Below are positions 1 through 22,700 of a stretch of 64,000 nucleotides of DNA, in pieces. The notes under the pieces are model-generated. The model searched no databases, had not been told where the DNA came from, and worked only from the letters and a program-made list of their open reading frames with translations. Within the stretch, counting starts at the first letter, position 1. Every line of letters begins with the position of its first letter. The DNA is taken from the NCBI GenBank assembly GCA_022605955.1, contig JAKCOZ010000001.1:73476520-73540519 (forward strand), given 5' to 3'. Origin of the DNA: Rallus limicola (lineage: Eukaryota > Chordata > Aves > Gruiformes > Rallidae). Both the position numbers and the translations under genes were made by a program.

Positions 1-1816
1 GTGTATTCTGTACAGAATGCTGTGCTGCTTCTGTTTTAGATCCTGCTATTAACATTGGCTTTATTGTTCACAACACATTCACTATTTTAGAAAGGCATCT
101 TAAGAAGGTCCATTAGTACACATAATTTCATTGTGCTCCTGCAAATGGTTTTAAAAAATCATTGTTTATAGACCTAGATGTCATGTAGAGGAAGAAAAGG
201 AAGAGGAAAACAGTTTCAAAGATTCTGTCACCAAGTCCACACTTTGCTATTTGGGATTAAAAGCACAGGCAGTAAAGTTAAAAGGCTTCCAGACAAAGAG
301 ATAATTAGCTACAGAGTCTTCATTAAGAATGGACAGGGACACTAAAGAAGTAGCATAGCACAGATAAGGCAGATGAGGTCTCAGTTTACAGCTCCCTATA
401 CATAACTGTATCCATATGATAAACTTTTCCTTAATTATCACAATTTCCTTAATTATTACAGCTATTTCTAACCTGTCTGACGCCCTAATCAGGGGATTGA
501 GAAATGCAAACACTGAAAAATGTTTTGAATTCACTGTTTTATAATATTCCAGTGCTAAGGGTTACTCTGGTGCTGAAAAGCTCAATACATTAATTTGCAA
601 GGATTATTTCTTTTAAATCAGTGGCGTATAAAAAATTGTGTCTAGCCCAGAAATTCTAAAAATTAGAAGAGCCTTGGAGATAAACCTTCTGTAAACATAG
701 CCTCAACGTTCTACCAGGGATGGTGCATCTCACATCACTTTAATGACAACTCTTGTTCTTCACTCTAAAATACCTCAGTACTCTCTTCAATGAAAATAAG
801 GATGCCTTAATTCCTGCTGCTTGGATAGGCACTCAGCAGCTGCTGAACTCTTCAACCAAAGATCATAATTGCCATCAGTATATGAGGCCTAACATGGCCT
901 CATATGGGTTAGTTTTAGTCAGGTTCCTCTACTCTTCAGGGAAAAGAATTTGGCCTCATCTAACATAAGCAGTCACGCCCTTTGATCACCTGTACACAGC
1001 CATGATCAGTCTTCTTTATCACACAGCTGTCCTCTTTATAGCTGAAGTACTTCACAGCGCTGTGGAGAACAATTAGCTCACATTTCCAAAAAAAATGAGG
1101 AAACACCAATATCCTTCTGACTTTGAATAGCAATTCATCTATCATCTGTAGAGCTGAAATGAAATATTTTCCTTTGACAGTTCAAAAAAAATGGTACAAG
1201 AAATCTGTATGTCTACTTATCAGTTACGCATCTGCAATAGTCATAGCCTGATGTGGCAGGCAAGATGATGCATCTATTGACACAATGGGGCTTAATGTTT
1301 TCCCCGACATCTCCCCAGGATAAATTTCCACACTGCACTATCATACAAAAGAGAGAAATGAGGGAAAGGGAGACAACTATATCCAAGTTAACAGGGATGC
1401 TTAGGGTAGTTCACCTAAAATGAAGTTCAAGTCAACAATTTGCTCAAAGTAGAATCAGAAATATCATCTAGATGAGTGTTCTTATTACCAGGCCATTTCA
1501 GGGCCTTTCTCTTTCTCCTTCTCTTCAAATGTTTTTTTTTTCCTCTTTTTTTCCATCATATTTTTATCCTCAGTCAAGAAAGCATTCCTACTGAAACTGG
1601 GAAGTATAGTCCCATCACCAGTTCTGACTGGGACAGAAAAATCCCCAACCAGTTTCCCATAGTAAATAATTCACTTATTTTTTCCTAATTACATACCCTG
1701 TGGTGATACTAAATTAAATTAAAATGCCTATTTCCAAAGACTCTTATTCTTTCTTTTGTCTCTGTTATCAGATGTACTCAGTAAGAAAGTCAACAGTGAC
1801 TCAGTTGTAGTTGGGT

Positions 1817-1839
1817 ACCCAGGCTCACCTTGCCTGGGT
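1817..1839. repeat. Inverted repeat, 8-bp arms
   Basis: ACCCAGGC and GCCTGGGT are perfect inverted arms separated by seven bases. It lies about 400 bases upstream of the hAT fragment. No function is evident and it may be chance. Confidence 0.6.
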
Positions 1840-2234
1840 GAGAATGGAGCAGGCACACTGTTGGTCCCTTCCTATGCTTCGCATCCTATGAACAGGGTGC
1901 AAACCACAGGTGTACGTGTCACAGCAACTGTAGCATCATCATCAGATATTCCTCAAAAATGGAAGAAGCCCTCCTGGATAGTCTCTAGGCATTTTATGGT
2001 CAATCTCTGCCGTGGCCCAGAAGCAAGCTCTGTATCTTTCAAAAGTGATTCCACTGCTGACTATAGGTGACATGAAAAGCTTCCAATCAAATGTTTACTT
2101 TGGTGATCAGAGGATCAGACAATGAGAAAATAAAGTACCATCTTGGGTTAAGGATTCACATTGATACTTGTCTAGATATTGCAGTTGAGGAGAATCTGAT
2201 TGTGTGCATCTAGCTGCTTACTGCTGTTTCTGGC

Positions 2235-2572
2235 TTGTCTGAAACACATTTCCTTTCCCTGTCACAACTCCCAGGTGCTACTTCTGAGCAAATAGTAACA
2301 TCATTGCCAGAAGTATTTGAAAAGAACGAAAAAATTGATTTGGACAATCTGTGTGCTGTTGCCATTGATGGAGACACAACCGTGAGTAGGGTTAGGGCTG
2401 AGGTCGTAACAAGGTTAAAAGAAAAGTGCCCAGGAATTCTCTCCTGTCTTATTTCACACTGAATTGCTCCTGTTTTTCAGCAGATGCTACAGACAATGCA
2501 CTGCGCTCCATTAAATACAGGGAATCATTTAGCTACATTTACAAGCTACATTCAAAATTCACTCCAGAATAA
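2235..2572 (+). mobile_element. Decayed hAT-family transposase fragment
   Basis: Frame 1 (2,235-2,462) reads ...LPGATSEQIVTSLPEVFEKN..., then LDNLCAVAIDGDTTVSRVRA and EVVTRLKEKCPG. This resembles the hAT transposase core in which an 'ATxxxI' helix is followed by 'xxxAxxTDGAxxMxGxxxGVxxxLKxxxP' and then a His/Cys element. After a stop at 2,460-2,462 the similarity resumes in another frame (from 2,477) as SADATDNALRSIKYRESFSY, like the '..A..DA...KKFRETLxxLY' stretch that follows in hAT and hAT-derived host proteins. The expected DGA..M is decayed to DGDTTV. No terminal inverted repeats or target-site duplications were found, so the element limits are unknown. It is antisense to SOX5 and not functional. 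Recognition is by motif only. Confidence 0.55.
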
Positions 2573-4597
2573 TACTTGAAAGGTTACATGGAAAGGGCTA
2601 GGATATTGCATCACACAGGCACTAGTGCTATATTTATACATGCAACATAAAAAGCAAGGAACAAAGCAAGAATGAACAGGGCCCTAGCTGTTTACAAGTG
2701 AGGGTGATGTTGCTGTTCTTATTCAAGAGTATAATGCACCTCATCTGCAGTCAGAGAAGACTGCAGCTATCGGGTGAGAATCTTGGTACCATGGTAAAGG
2801 TCACTGTCCAGATAAACATATTCTCTACAACACTGCTTTTTCTTTTTCTTTTTTTTTTTTTAATCTCCTGCATGGCCCTGTACAAGCAAGAGGCTTGAAG
2901 TTAATCACAAGATGGACCCGTAGGTTATTCTGCCCAGCCCTTATCTGCATCTGCGCCCGTTCTCTCCTACTTACTTGGGAGCGCATAACCACCTTGAACA
3001 CCCAACAGAGCAGCATGTAAGCATTTACACGATCAAAGGCAAAAATGTGCTTAAGACAGACTTTGGAAATCCAGCACAATTTGGCAAACTTCAAAGTTGC
3101 CTTTCAAATGGGTTGTGGAGGAGGCCTTGGTAAATTTGAATGGTATGATTAGCATACCGGCTGTTTTTAAAACTGCTCAAGAAGAAGCTGTGTTAAAATC
3201 CATTTCCGCAAGACACACGCGTTTTCTTTTGGACAGACTCCACTAGCTCTGTTTCTTAAATCAATTTTTCTGGCACAGATTTCTTCTTGGAAGAATGTAC
3301 GACACCAGCTCGGTTTCCTAACCAAAACTTGACAGAATGCGTGCAGCACAGCATAATGGCATCTCTACTTCGTGGCTTCCTAAAAGTTACAGTACAGAAA
3401 CCTAGGAAGTGAATTTGACTATTCCAGGTCACATCTGCTGAAAGGCGAGCAAGACGACAGAAGATGCCAGGCTAGTCTGCCCAGCACAATGTTCAAACAC
3501 TGGTGAGGGCTACTGATAAAAGGTTTGCCAAAACGGGAGTTGCCAAGGTCTTAGAGGAGTTTCAGGGATGTGTTCAAGTCTTACTAGATTTAAAGGATGA
3601 TCCTTGGCAAACTCCCCCTGATGCTTCTCAGCATTTCTAGAGCCAACAGTTGTTCCATCTGCTGCTGAGGCCGACTTTGAAGAATCCTTGCAAAGAGCAG
3701 CACACTAACTTTAACACTATACAAGAGGGAAAAAAACACAGCTTTTCAGAAGTGACCTAGATGTTTGCCAGTAGCTTGACACACTCTCAGGTAAGGCTGT
3801 CTCCTTGTCTCCAAACACTTGAGCGTATTACCAAAGCTGCGCCAGTGTAAACTGTGGGCTGAAAATAGAGATTCAGCAAACAGCATCTCCTGAAAGCTTG
3901 TCTAAGGCATTAACCATTTATCTGTGGAGGTTTTGACATACAGGAACAGTGAGGAAGACCACCGTGAACTACCTTCAAGAACCAAGTGGCTGCTAGGGAT
4001 TTAAAAAAAACCCCATATTTAAAAATGGCTGCGAAACTCAGGTACTCCCTAACAGCTAAATAAGTAAATTAAAAAAACCCCACAGTAGATACAATGAACT
4101 TTTGGAGATGCTGAACACAAACAAGCTTTGAAAAAGCAAAGGAAGGTCCACACAGACACGAATGAAGGTGTTTAGTTTCAACACATAAGCTTCAGTTTCT
4201 GCCACCGTGACTGATTTGCCTGCGTGTTTTCCTTGCCAGGCCACCGCACTATTGTATAAGCTTTATTCTAATTACTGTAGGCTCTATAAAGGTTTCTTTA
4301 TCATTTAGTATTATAAATAATTGTGCTTCCAGGCTGGAGTTCAAAGCTCAGTATAGCATTCGCACAACACCACAGGCAGGTCAGGTGACCTTTCTCCAAT
4401 TCCCCTCTCTCTGGTGCTGAGGACAGACAAAGTGATATGTCTGTCATACGCCATTACCATTAGAACAGAATCTTGTTCTTTTATTACAACTGAACTCCGC
4501 CGGATTTCTCAGCAGGAATGCTAAGTGAAATCAATGTCTTGGATTTCCAGGCTGAGCTTGGAGGTCACAGCCACTCTATCATTTCTCAGCATTATCC

Positions 4598-4770
4598 TTT
4601 CTCTTTCTCTCGCTCTCTCTCTGAGCCTCCAACTGGCACACAGCAGATTGAAAACAGCATGCATCACAGGGCTCATGCTGCACAATTTTACAGCCTTTTG
4701 GAGCCCCCTTCCTCTCCTTGTGGCCCACTTTTTCTTTTTTTTTCTTCTTTCTTTTTTTTTTTTCTCCCCA
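4598..4770. repeat. Pyrimidine-rich low-complexity tracts
   Basis: A CT-rich run (4,598-4,622, CTCTTTCTCTCGCTCTCTCT-like) and a longer T/C run (4,727-4,770) are separated by about 100 bases of ordinary sequence. In SOX5 sense they are purine-rich. Confidence 0.8.
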
Positions 4771-6151
4771 ATTTGCAAATAGGTTTTGTTTGTGTCCTAC
4801 AGAACCTGCAAGCCAAAGGCACTGGAACACCTACAAATACAAAAAAGCAATGACACACAAGGCGAGAGCAGAGCTGATCTTGACAGCTGCCGTAAGATGG
4901 TTATGTTTGATGTTACTGGTAGATATGGCAGGACTTCTGATTCCACAACTGCCACAAAATAAATATTGTGTCCCCTCAGATCTCATCAGACATTCTGCTT
5001 GTGCACAAGAGATCCAAAAACAACACCTGGATTTTAAGCGGAGTGGGTCTAGCAAGCTGCTAGCCACACACACAAAACCCCCTTGTAAAAGGCACAAAAA
5101 TCTCTTGTTAACCATAGACACGACTTTTTGGAAAGAAAAACACCCTATCACCAAGCACTGCGTGGCAGCATGATTCCTTGCTCTATAATATACAAAAGAA
5201 GAGGCCAAGCCAAGGATAAACTTCGGGAAGCCAGAAAGTCTGCGCCAAGGAGAGAAGAAAGAAAACACAGACCCGGAGTTTGATTCATTAACACAACAGC
5301 CACTGGTTCCACACCATCTATTTTGTTCTTTGAACATGTATCTCACTGAGCTGACAATGGTATTATTTATTTGTCTGGTTATTTTTAATCTGTGCTGCTT
5401 TACTGTTAAGGGTATGAACAAGAAACTACTGTCAATTCAAGGAATCTTTTCTGACATGATAAAGGACATGGACAGCATGCTAGAGGACACCAAAAAAACC
5501 AAAGGACACATTTTTATCAAGCTCTTGCTGTCACCTAAATGGGACTGTTTTTAGCTCACATTCCTTAGCTAAAATTCTTCCCAGTAGTTTTGCAGCAAGA
5601 TGTGCCATTCAGTTTTCACCCATTACTTTTGCTCAGCAGTGGCATATGCTTACGGCACCTAATTCCCCAGCTATGACCAAGATTGTATTCATCAGTCTGT
5701 TGCTTGATGGACAGATTCCAGTCATGTTCTATGGCACAACAGACATTGCTTTGGAGACTTGCTCCTCCACAAACTCCCACTGAACCTCGGAAGAGGATCT
5801 GGTCATGGATGAGATGCCCCATCTCTCATTAACACACTGCTAACCTGACTCCAGTCCAGTTCTGTGCTGGAACAGGAGCCGGTCACCTCCATTTGCTACC
5901 TGTTACTGAAGACGGAAGAAACAGCTGTGTGACAGCTAAGATACTGTGAGGGAAACTACAGGATCTCAGCTGAGACGATGTCTGTTACTGACGTCAAGTA
6001 CAAATGGTTGTTCGACATTGCTGTGTTGGGATCCTCCCACTGGAAAAATGGCACTACAAATACTCTCCTACTGTAGGAAGCCATCATGAGAACAAAGCTG
6101 TCTGCAACTGAGACACTCTCAGATACCCTTCAGAAAAAAACCACACACTCA

Positions 6152-15650
<9,499 letters not shown>

Positions 15651-16086
15651 GGCTACAAAGATGATTAAGGGCCTGGAGCATCTCCCCTGTGAGGAGAGGC
15701 TGAGTAAGTTGGGACTGTTCAACCTTGAGAAGAGAAGACTAAGGGGGGACCTAATTAATGTTTATAATTATCTTAAGCAGGGGATGCAGGGGGAATCAGC
15801 CAGCCCCTTTTCAGTGGTCTGTGGGGACAGGACAAGGGGCAATGGCTGCAAGTTGGAGCACAGGAAGTTCCGCACCAACATGCGGAAAAACTTTTTACAG
15901 TGAGGGTGACAGAGACTGGGACAGGCTGCCCAGGGAGGTGGTGGAGTCTCCTTCACTGGAGATATTCAAGATGCGTCTGGACGCCTATCTGAGTGATATG
16001 TCCTAGAGAGCTGCTTTGGCAGGGGGGTTGGACCCGATGATCTCTCAAGGTCCTTTCTAACCCCTACAATTCTATGATTCTATGAT
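15651..16086 (+). mobile_element. CR1 LINE, 5'-truncated (3' end of ORF2 plus 3' UTR)
   Basis: This opens at the CR1 ORF2 C-terminus: [20 protein letters not shown], continuing as a broken frame. The first frame stops at 15,901-15,903; homology continues in another frame (DRLPREVVESPSLEIFKMRL) to about 16,006. It ends with the CR1 3' UTR (GGTTGGACCCGATGATCTCT) and two ATTCTATG octamers. CR1 retrotransposes by target-primed reverse transcription and is usually truncated at the 5' end. This copy is about 435 bases, non-functional and antisense to SOX5. No target-site duplication is seen. Confidence 0.95.
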
Positions 16087-19000
16087 CCAGCTGCAGCAGT
16101 TATTTTTTAGGTTTTTTATTTTTATTTTTGGAGGTGGAAAAAGTAGAGTAAGGTTATTATTCTGAGGGGGAAGAAGGTCAGTCCTTCAGTGTCCTGTCCA
16201 GTTTAAGGACTTCAATACTGCAGAAAACTTTCAAGACCTATTAGAGTTCAACAGGAATCTGTTTACCTTTAATGTATTTTTTTGTTCATACTCATTGCCT
16301 TACACGCTTGTTATCAAAGTCCTCCAGTAAGCTGGCAAGTCCTACCTCATCCTATGGGATCCCATTGTGAAGTCATGGTATCAATACAGGGCACTACTTC
16401 ACCTTCCCAGCAGCACACTTCTTTCCACAAGGACAGAATACGCGACAAGAACTGTGGAAAGCTCCAACTCACATGTACTTGGCCTTTGGCTTTAACCCAC
16501 ATGGAATCCCCTCTTCTTCTAAAACCAGGAGTTTGTGTTCTAGGTATTACTGAAGACAAAGCTTGCAGAAAAGGTCAATCAAACTTAACAGTCCTGTAGG
16601 AAAATCCAACCAAGCACATAGAAATCAACTTTAACCAAGAACATTCTGAGCCTCATTGAATCAGAGCAAATCTTGACTTGTTTCAAATCAGAAACCAGTT
16701 TTGCTCTGGTCAGACTCTTGTTCCCAACAGTAAGTTGTATCCACTTGAAACTCCCTGAAGTGGCTAACTTTAAACAAGCCACATTGCAGTAAGCTGGATA
16801 ACTTCGATGCTTAGATACTCAAATGCACATTTGTTGAACGAGGATGCTTGGAGTTAGGAGATGATAGGGGTACAAAGACTCTGTGGAGGAAAGAGCCATT
16901 ATTTGTTACAAGAATTGCCAAGAAGAGCTGAGAAAGTTCAAAAGCATTCTCAATTTCTTTATTTTGGAGTTTGATACTTTTGTATGAATGCCCCCCTTTA
17001 ACAAAATGAAGTAGTAGAAGCAATTGAATAGCTATTCAATATTTGACTCTTTGATTTTATGATAAAAATAGGTGTGGTCTGTAAAACTCCCCCCTCCAAA
17101 GGAGCCCATAAAACTCCAGAGAGCCTGAAACCTCTGTGAAGCTTTGGCAAACTTCTCAGGAAATAACATAAGAAGCTGTTTTCTGGTTCATCTCATTATT
17201 TCCATGCTTACACTGATGTAATGGGAAGAGTGACACTTTGCATATTCCATTAGGACACGTACATAACTTTAATTCTTAATTCTTAGAGACCTTGTTCCCC
17301 CAAAAGTGGTCTCTGAAAACATCTGAAATCCCTCTGGATTCAGTTTCTGACTCTCACTGAAATGAAACCGCAAACACGAAGGTCCAATGACATGGCATGG
17401 TCAGACTTCAGCCCACGCATGAAAAGCCTTGAATCTAGCCTGAAACTCATGCCAATACGCCTCTTCTGGCACATGCTGTACTCAAGGTTTAAGAAGCTGT
17501 AGGCACAATACCATGAGTGAAGGTCAAAGGGAATTACTTTAACTTTTATGTTCCTCACATGCTACGCACCGCCCAAGCATGAGAAGAGCTTACATGATGA
17601 ACGTTGGAACATTACATTCAGCTAAGAGGAATACAGCGGCTGCTTCTAGGTTTACCAATCCATATGGGGAACAAGGAGCTGCTGGAGCTTCATGTTCCCA
17701 TATCAACTGTGAACTTTCTACATCTTAGTATCAAACTGAGCAAGGGAAATGCAAGTGCCTCTGTATTTTTCACTGCTATGCTGGTGAAAGCTGCAAAACC
17801 TGGATTACCCTGTGGACATGTCTTCTCTCTCCTCAACTCTACAGCACTTTGCTCTCAAATCTAGAGAGGGTGAATGCCAAAATCCCCACCTCCAAATTCC
17901 CATTTTTCAGGCAAAAAAGATGCCGTTCATTGACAAAGCTGTAGACTTTAACTCATCTCTTAAGAGATCCTACACAGCCAACCAGTGGCATGCACTCTAT
18001 TAACATGACTTAACTAGTAACAAGTTCTATAATCCGCTAGAACATCTTATCCATCATGACTAGTTATTAAAGTTCATTACCACAATTTGCAGCGTAAATT
18101 TTTTTTTAAATACATAAAAAAATCCTGTAGACACCTGAATGAAAATGGTCCTTTTCAAAAAATGTGCCCTTCAAGCAAACTTTTAGTATGGGATTTTTTA
18201 TAACATAAAAATATCTGCTTCTCCAGAAACATTAGATACTGGAATTACTGCACATGCTTAGGAGATTTTTTTCAGTTGTTAATAACGTGACTGGGCTATA
18301 AAAGGAGCTAATCCACATTTTAAATTGTTCACCTGGAAATTTGGATTAGGAGGGAAACCCCAGAATTTTTATGTTTCAGAAAGCAGCACCAAAATACAAA
18401 ACACTTTTCAATTCAAAACAACAGCTAAAATGAATGTAAAATCAAATTTTAAATTGCTTCGGGCTGAGTAGCTGTCTGTAAAGCTGAAGGGGTGGGAGTA
18501 CCAAAGAGTTTGCAATGGAAATACCGAGCAGCTCTTAACTGTAGTCACACTAACAAGAGCTGCTATCATGAAGTAATAACATTATCCAGAAATCTTTGTT
18601 CATTACCTCATTCCTAATGCCATCTCATTTCACTTGAGTTACTTGGGTCTGATGATGGGGTTAACGAGCGAGGAGGTGTTTGAGTGGGTGTGAATTAGGG
18701 GCACTGCTAAAATAGAAGCTATTTTAACAGTTCTGTGTTTAATATAGTCTGAAGCTGTGTAATTTTTTTTTTTTCAGGTAAAATACTCACATGTTCCAAG
18801 ACTAACACTGATTTTGGCAGAGCATAGATAATACCTAGACATATTCATATTACACAGAGTATTACAGAGGCACTCGTGCTTCTATTCCTTTTCTCTCTCC
18901 ATCATCCCTCCCACAAGTCTAACATAGCAGGAATGCTAACGCTTTGATTTCCTGTATTCAGAAGTTCTCAAAAATTTGGATATTTACAGTGACCATGACA

Positions 19001-19673
19001 GAAAACATCCCTGATAGCTTCTATCCCCCCATCCCTGTACTCCACAAGCCATCTTCACATACTGCACAGCAATCCATTACAATATGTTCTAACATCTGCC
19101 TCCTCGTATGATGTACGATCTATTTGATTGACCCTTTTTATGCTGCTCCAAGACTGGCTGTTCATTACAGCAGGAGGGTGAACGGTACTCACTGCTTCTT
19201 CAGATAGCAACTGGTACATATATCTCCATTTCAGGAGAGACTGGCTATGTCAAGGAGGGATCGTCCTCACTTCTCTCCTCATAGCAACAATCCACTCCAC
19301 ACTGTGCCTTCTTTTATCGCTAATTACGTGTCACATTTCAATCCAGAACAGGGAAAGTCTCTTGTGGGCCCTCCCATCTATCACTAATATATTAAACATT
19401 TCTGCCAATTAAATTCTTCCATGACAAGTATTAACATTACCCAATGTTTGTGACTCCAGCGTGGGAAGCATGAATAATGCAAGCAACAGCACAGTCCTCC
19501 ATTACACATGGACACACCTTGTTTTTGCCAAAGTCAGCAACTGTAAAGTCTCTCTCAACTTCTCCATCTAATATCATGGCATAACGCAGCCTTCTGGTCA
19601 ACATGACCATGTTCACTACAATAACAGGAGCATCTAAGGTAACATCAAAGCACTTCCCAATATCGTAGGCATT
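16087..19673 (-). other. SOX5 intron between exons B and C, segment 2
   Basis: About 3.6 kb of AT-rich unique intron. It holds a pair of inverted MEF2-like sites (18,707-18,727). No repeat or gene was recognised, and open frames are short and random-looking. Confidence 0.75.
18707..18727. promoter_or_regulatory. Inverted pair of MEF2-like sites (candidate)
   Basis: CTAAAATAG, then AAG, then CTATTTTAA. Each half fits the MEF2 consensus YTAWWWWTAR, and the two form a near-perfect palindrome (8 of 9 positions). Binding is inferred from the motif only. Confidence 0.35.
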
Positions 19674-19769
19674 AAATCACAGAAGCAAAGAATCATTTAA
19701 GTTGAAAAAGACCTCTGAGATCATCAAGTCCAACCATTGACCATTTAATGCAATCCTTAGTCTCATCAT
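19674..19769 (-). mobile_element. Short degraded CR1 3'-end fragment
   Basis: The plus strand reads AAATCACAGAAGCAAAGAAT, then ...TTGAAAAAGACCTCTGAGATC and ATCAAGTCCAACCATTGACC. This is the reverse complement of the CR1 3' UTR ('GGTTGGACTTGATGATCT...AGAGGTCTTTTCCAACCT...'). The octamer end is degraded and the 5' limit is uncertain. It lies in the same orientation as SOX5. Confidence 0.8.
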
Positions 19770-22700
19770 CTTTCCATCATGTATTTAACAGCACTGACAT
19801 ACTTCAGGACTACTGTCAATTGTTTAAAGTCATTTGGCATGAAATGGGATGAATATGGCTATGAAAAAGTAGGGAAAGCAATGCACTGCCTGGGGTACCT
19901 CCTCTTCTCAAGGACAGAAAACTCAACTGACATGGGGAAGCTACACATACTCGTCGGTTAAAAAGTTGTTGGCTCTGACTCAAACTCAATGTCTCCCTTA
20001 GATTCCAAACACTAGAGTGAAATCAGTTGACTCTGAGGCTCCATGTCCCACTGGCAATCAGGGAAATATTCTGACTTTAATGTTCACTGTTACTTACTTA
20101 CTAACTGGAATTGTCTGGGCAAATGAAAAAAGGAAATTGAACCACAGCAGGAAAGTTCTGTGGTTCAGACACAAAGTGGGGAATCCACCTGGCCAGGTCT
20201 GAGCTAATCACCCTCAGCTCCCTTTATAAAAACTAGAATGAAACCTACAACTTTAGGCCAGATGAATTATGCATGTCAGGCATCCGTGAATAAGGTGATT
20301 CTCATTCCACTATCCCAAGTACAAACCAGAAAAAACTAGCTAGTCTGTACTCAGGATACCTATGTAACTTTAAAAAAAAATTTGTGTTAGCAGCTGATTC
20401 TTATTTTTGTTTAAAAGTGAAATCTATCTGTCCTCTCTGCATAAAAAAATCTGCATTTCCTTTTTTTTTTGGTACACAAGTAAGATGGAAAGTGACTTTG
20501 TCTTCCTCAAAGCTGTACAACTGGTAAGACACACAGCTACATTTTCAGCACAGAACATGTGGGAAAGGGTATATAACTCCCCCAAAGTTGCCTGCAAATT
20601 ATTTTGAATTTGTGTAGAGAACATATATGTTAACATAAAGTAGAGTGTGAACCCAAGGAAAATGAAGACAAACACTGACAGCTGGCCAATCTTGCCCTTC
20701 TTTACTGTGTTTGCCTCAAATATAGTATGTTTGTAAAAATGTGTGAAATACTGCTGACAATAACAGTTATACTCCATTTAGTTTTAACAAGCAAAGGAAC
20801 ATACAATTTACAATTCTCTTTGGAAAGCTCTGATTTACTGAAATTCATGGAGAGATGTCAGCAAATTCCCAGGAGGAGTTTGATACCTAACTTGCTCCAT
20901 ATCTTGGAAATTCTGGAACATGGGTGTTTTGTTCTCATTTCCAACACACACACCCCCTTTTCCCGTATGTCCAAGGTTACACTGATTTCATATAATGATT
21001 TAAGTTTTATCTTCAAGTTACAGTTCCAAAAATAATCAAACAAAGGCTTATACAATGCACAGTACCTTTCTTCCAACAGTGGGGTATTACCACATTTCAG
21101 AAGGACTACAATTTCTTTTTCCAGTCAAGATAGGATGAAGAAGGTGGAATCTTTGCCGCCTGCATCCCAGTGGTGACTGACAGTCTCCCTCATCCTCCTC
21201 TCAGGCAGTTTTGAGAAGGAGATTCACACCAGTAAGATACAATCAACGTATGCTGCATGGCTCATTGCCAATTAAGTAAGGCCAATTATGACAAGATAGA
21301 TCGTTCTCCTTCAAATATATATCTATTATGCAACACTAAGACCTGTCTCCAGTACTTAATACACTGCAGGTATAGGAAGGATCCATTGGAGCTTCCCATT
21401 GCAGAAGAGTGAACTATGACTGGAAGGCAACAGTCATCCTTAAAGGCCTTTTCCTTCAGTTTACTGTGTAGGAGGATTATACCAATTTTAACAAGCTTAG
21501 AATAACTAACATTCTAGAGGACATACATCACAGATTTTCCTGTAAGACTGAGAATACCCTACCTTCCAGGATTGTTTGTAATTAGTGTCATTGTCTAAAT
21601 TGTTTCCCTTAGAATTGCTGTTCTTACAGATGACACCTATCAGTGTCGTCACTGACAGCTTTTTAGACTTGTGACCATCCTCTAAAGTATAAACTGCAAA
21701 TTGTTTTGACTAACAAGACCAGTAACAAGTAGGAAATGTTCAGGGACGGTATAATGTGTACTAGCAGGACTGCATGGCATTTGCAGACATGGGAGGAAGC
21801 ACTCGTTTCAGACTTCCACAGTGAACTGCAACCTCCTTAAATGGAATAGACATTTCTGCAGTGGCAGAAGCAAGCAACCCCAAAGATTGTATCTATTCTC
21901 ATTGGCCTAGAGGAAACCTAAGAAGTTGTCAGCGGCATTATCCTTCCTCCCTCTCCCCCCTGCTCGTCTTCCATATTCCGATGGCTGTTTATGAGCTCAG
22001 CTGTCATTCTTTGCACCAGGGAAAGATAGATGGGACACACCAACCCCAACCTAAGTGACCTTTGGATGTGACAAGATTTTTAGGTCAGTCCCACTAAATG
22101 GAAGCCTTGGTGTATCGAGGCTTGCCTCAGGGTGAAATTTCCAGTGAATTTATTATCTCCCAATGCCCTTTGGACTGCTTCCCACCATCAAACACCATGG
22201 CAGCACTCGGAACAGGAAGAAATACATTAACTGGAATCTGATCGTTTTAAAAGGTTACAGCTGCCCAAATATAATTTAATTTCATACTTGCCCTTTGAGG
22301 GTTTGGTGTATATTTTCATTTTATGACTGCAAATGATAAAGCTCTTAAGATTCCAGGCAATAAAAAGGAAAAGGGGGGAGAAAGTATTTTAAGGGTTAGA
22401 AGTCTATTCAGTTCATAGTCAATGAGCAAAGTGACAAATCAGCTTTTTTTAAAAAATCTAATATTTCCTCGGGTTTTTTTTAGTATTCATTACTTTCTAC
22501 ACTTGATCGTGAACAATACCTTTTAGCGAAATCAAACCTGTAATGCCACCCAGTGAGAGAGGAAAGAAACATTTGATGTGTGAGCACCTACCTATCCTAC
22601 ATCCATTAAGGAAACCAAGTTACCTGAATAAACCAATGCACAAACCCCAACCATACTTAAGAAAATGTTTACATTTGAGAACAAGACTTTGTGTTTAAAC

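Noticed and set aside
2384..2392. TAGGGTTAGGG, telomere-like sequence
   Set aside because: Fewer than two units, and it lies inside the hAT coding remnant; no interstitial telomere array.
18297..18305. TATAAAAGG, a TATA-box-like sequence on the plus strand
   Set aside because: It is on the strand opposite SOX5, with no initiator, open frame or GC-rich context downstream; such a motif is expected by chance in AT-rich DNA.
20424..20777. 117-codon minus-strand open frame
   Set aside because: It runs over a poly-T/poly-A tract, has no recognisable domain and no splice context.
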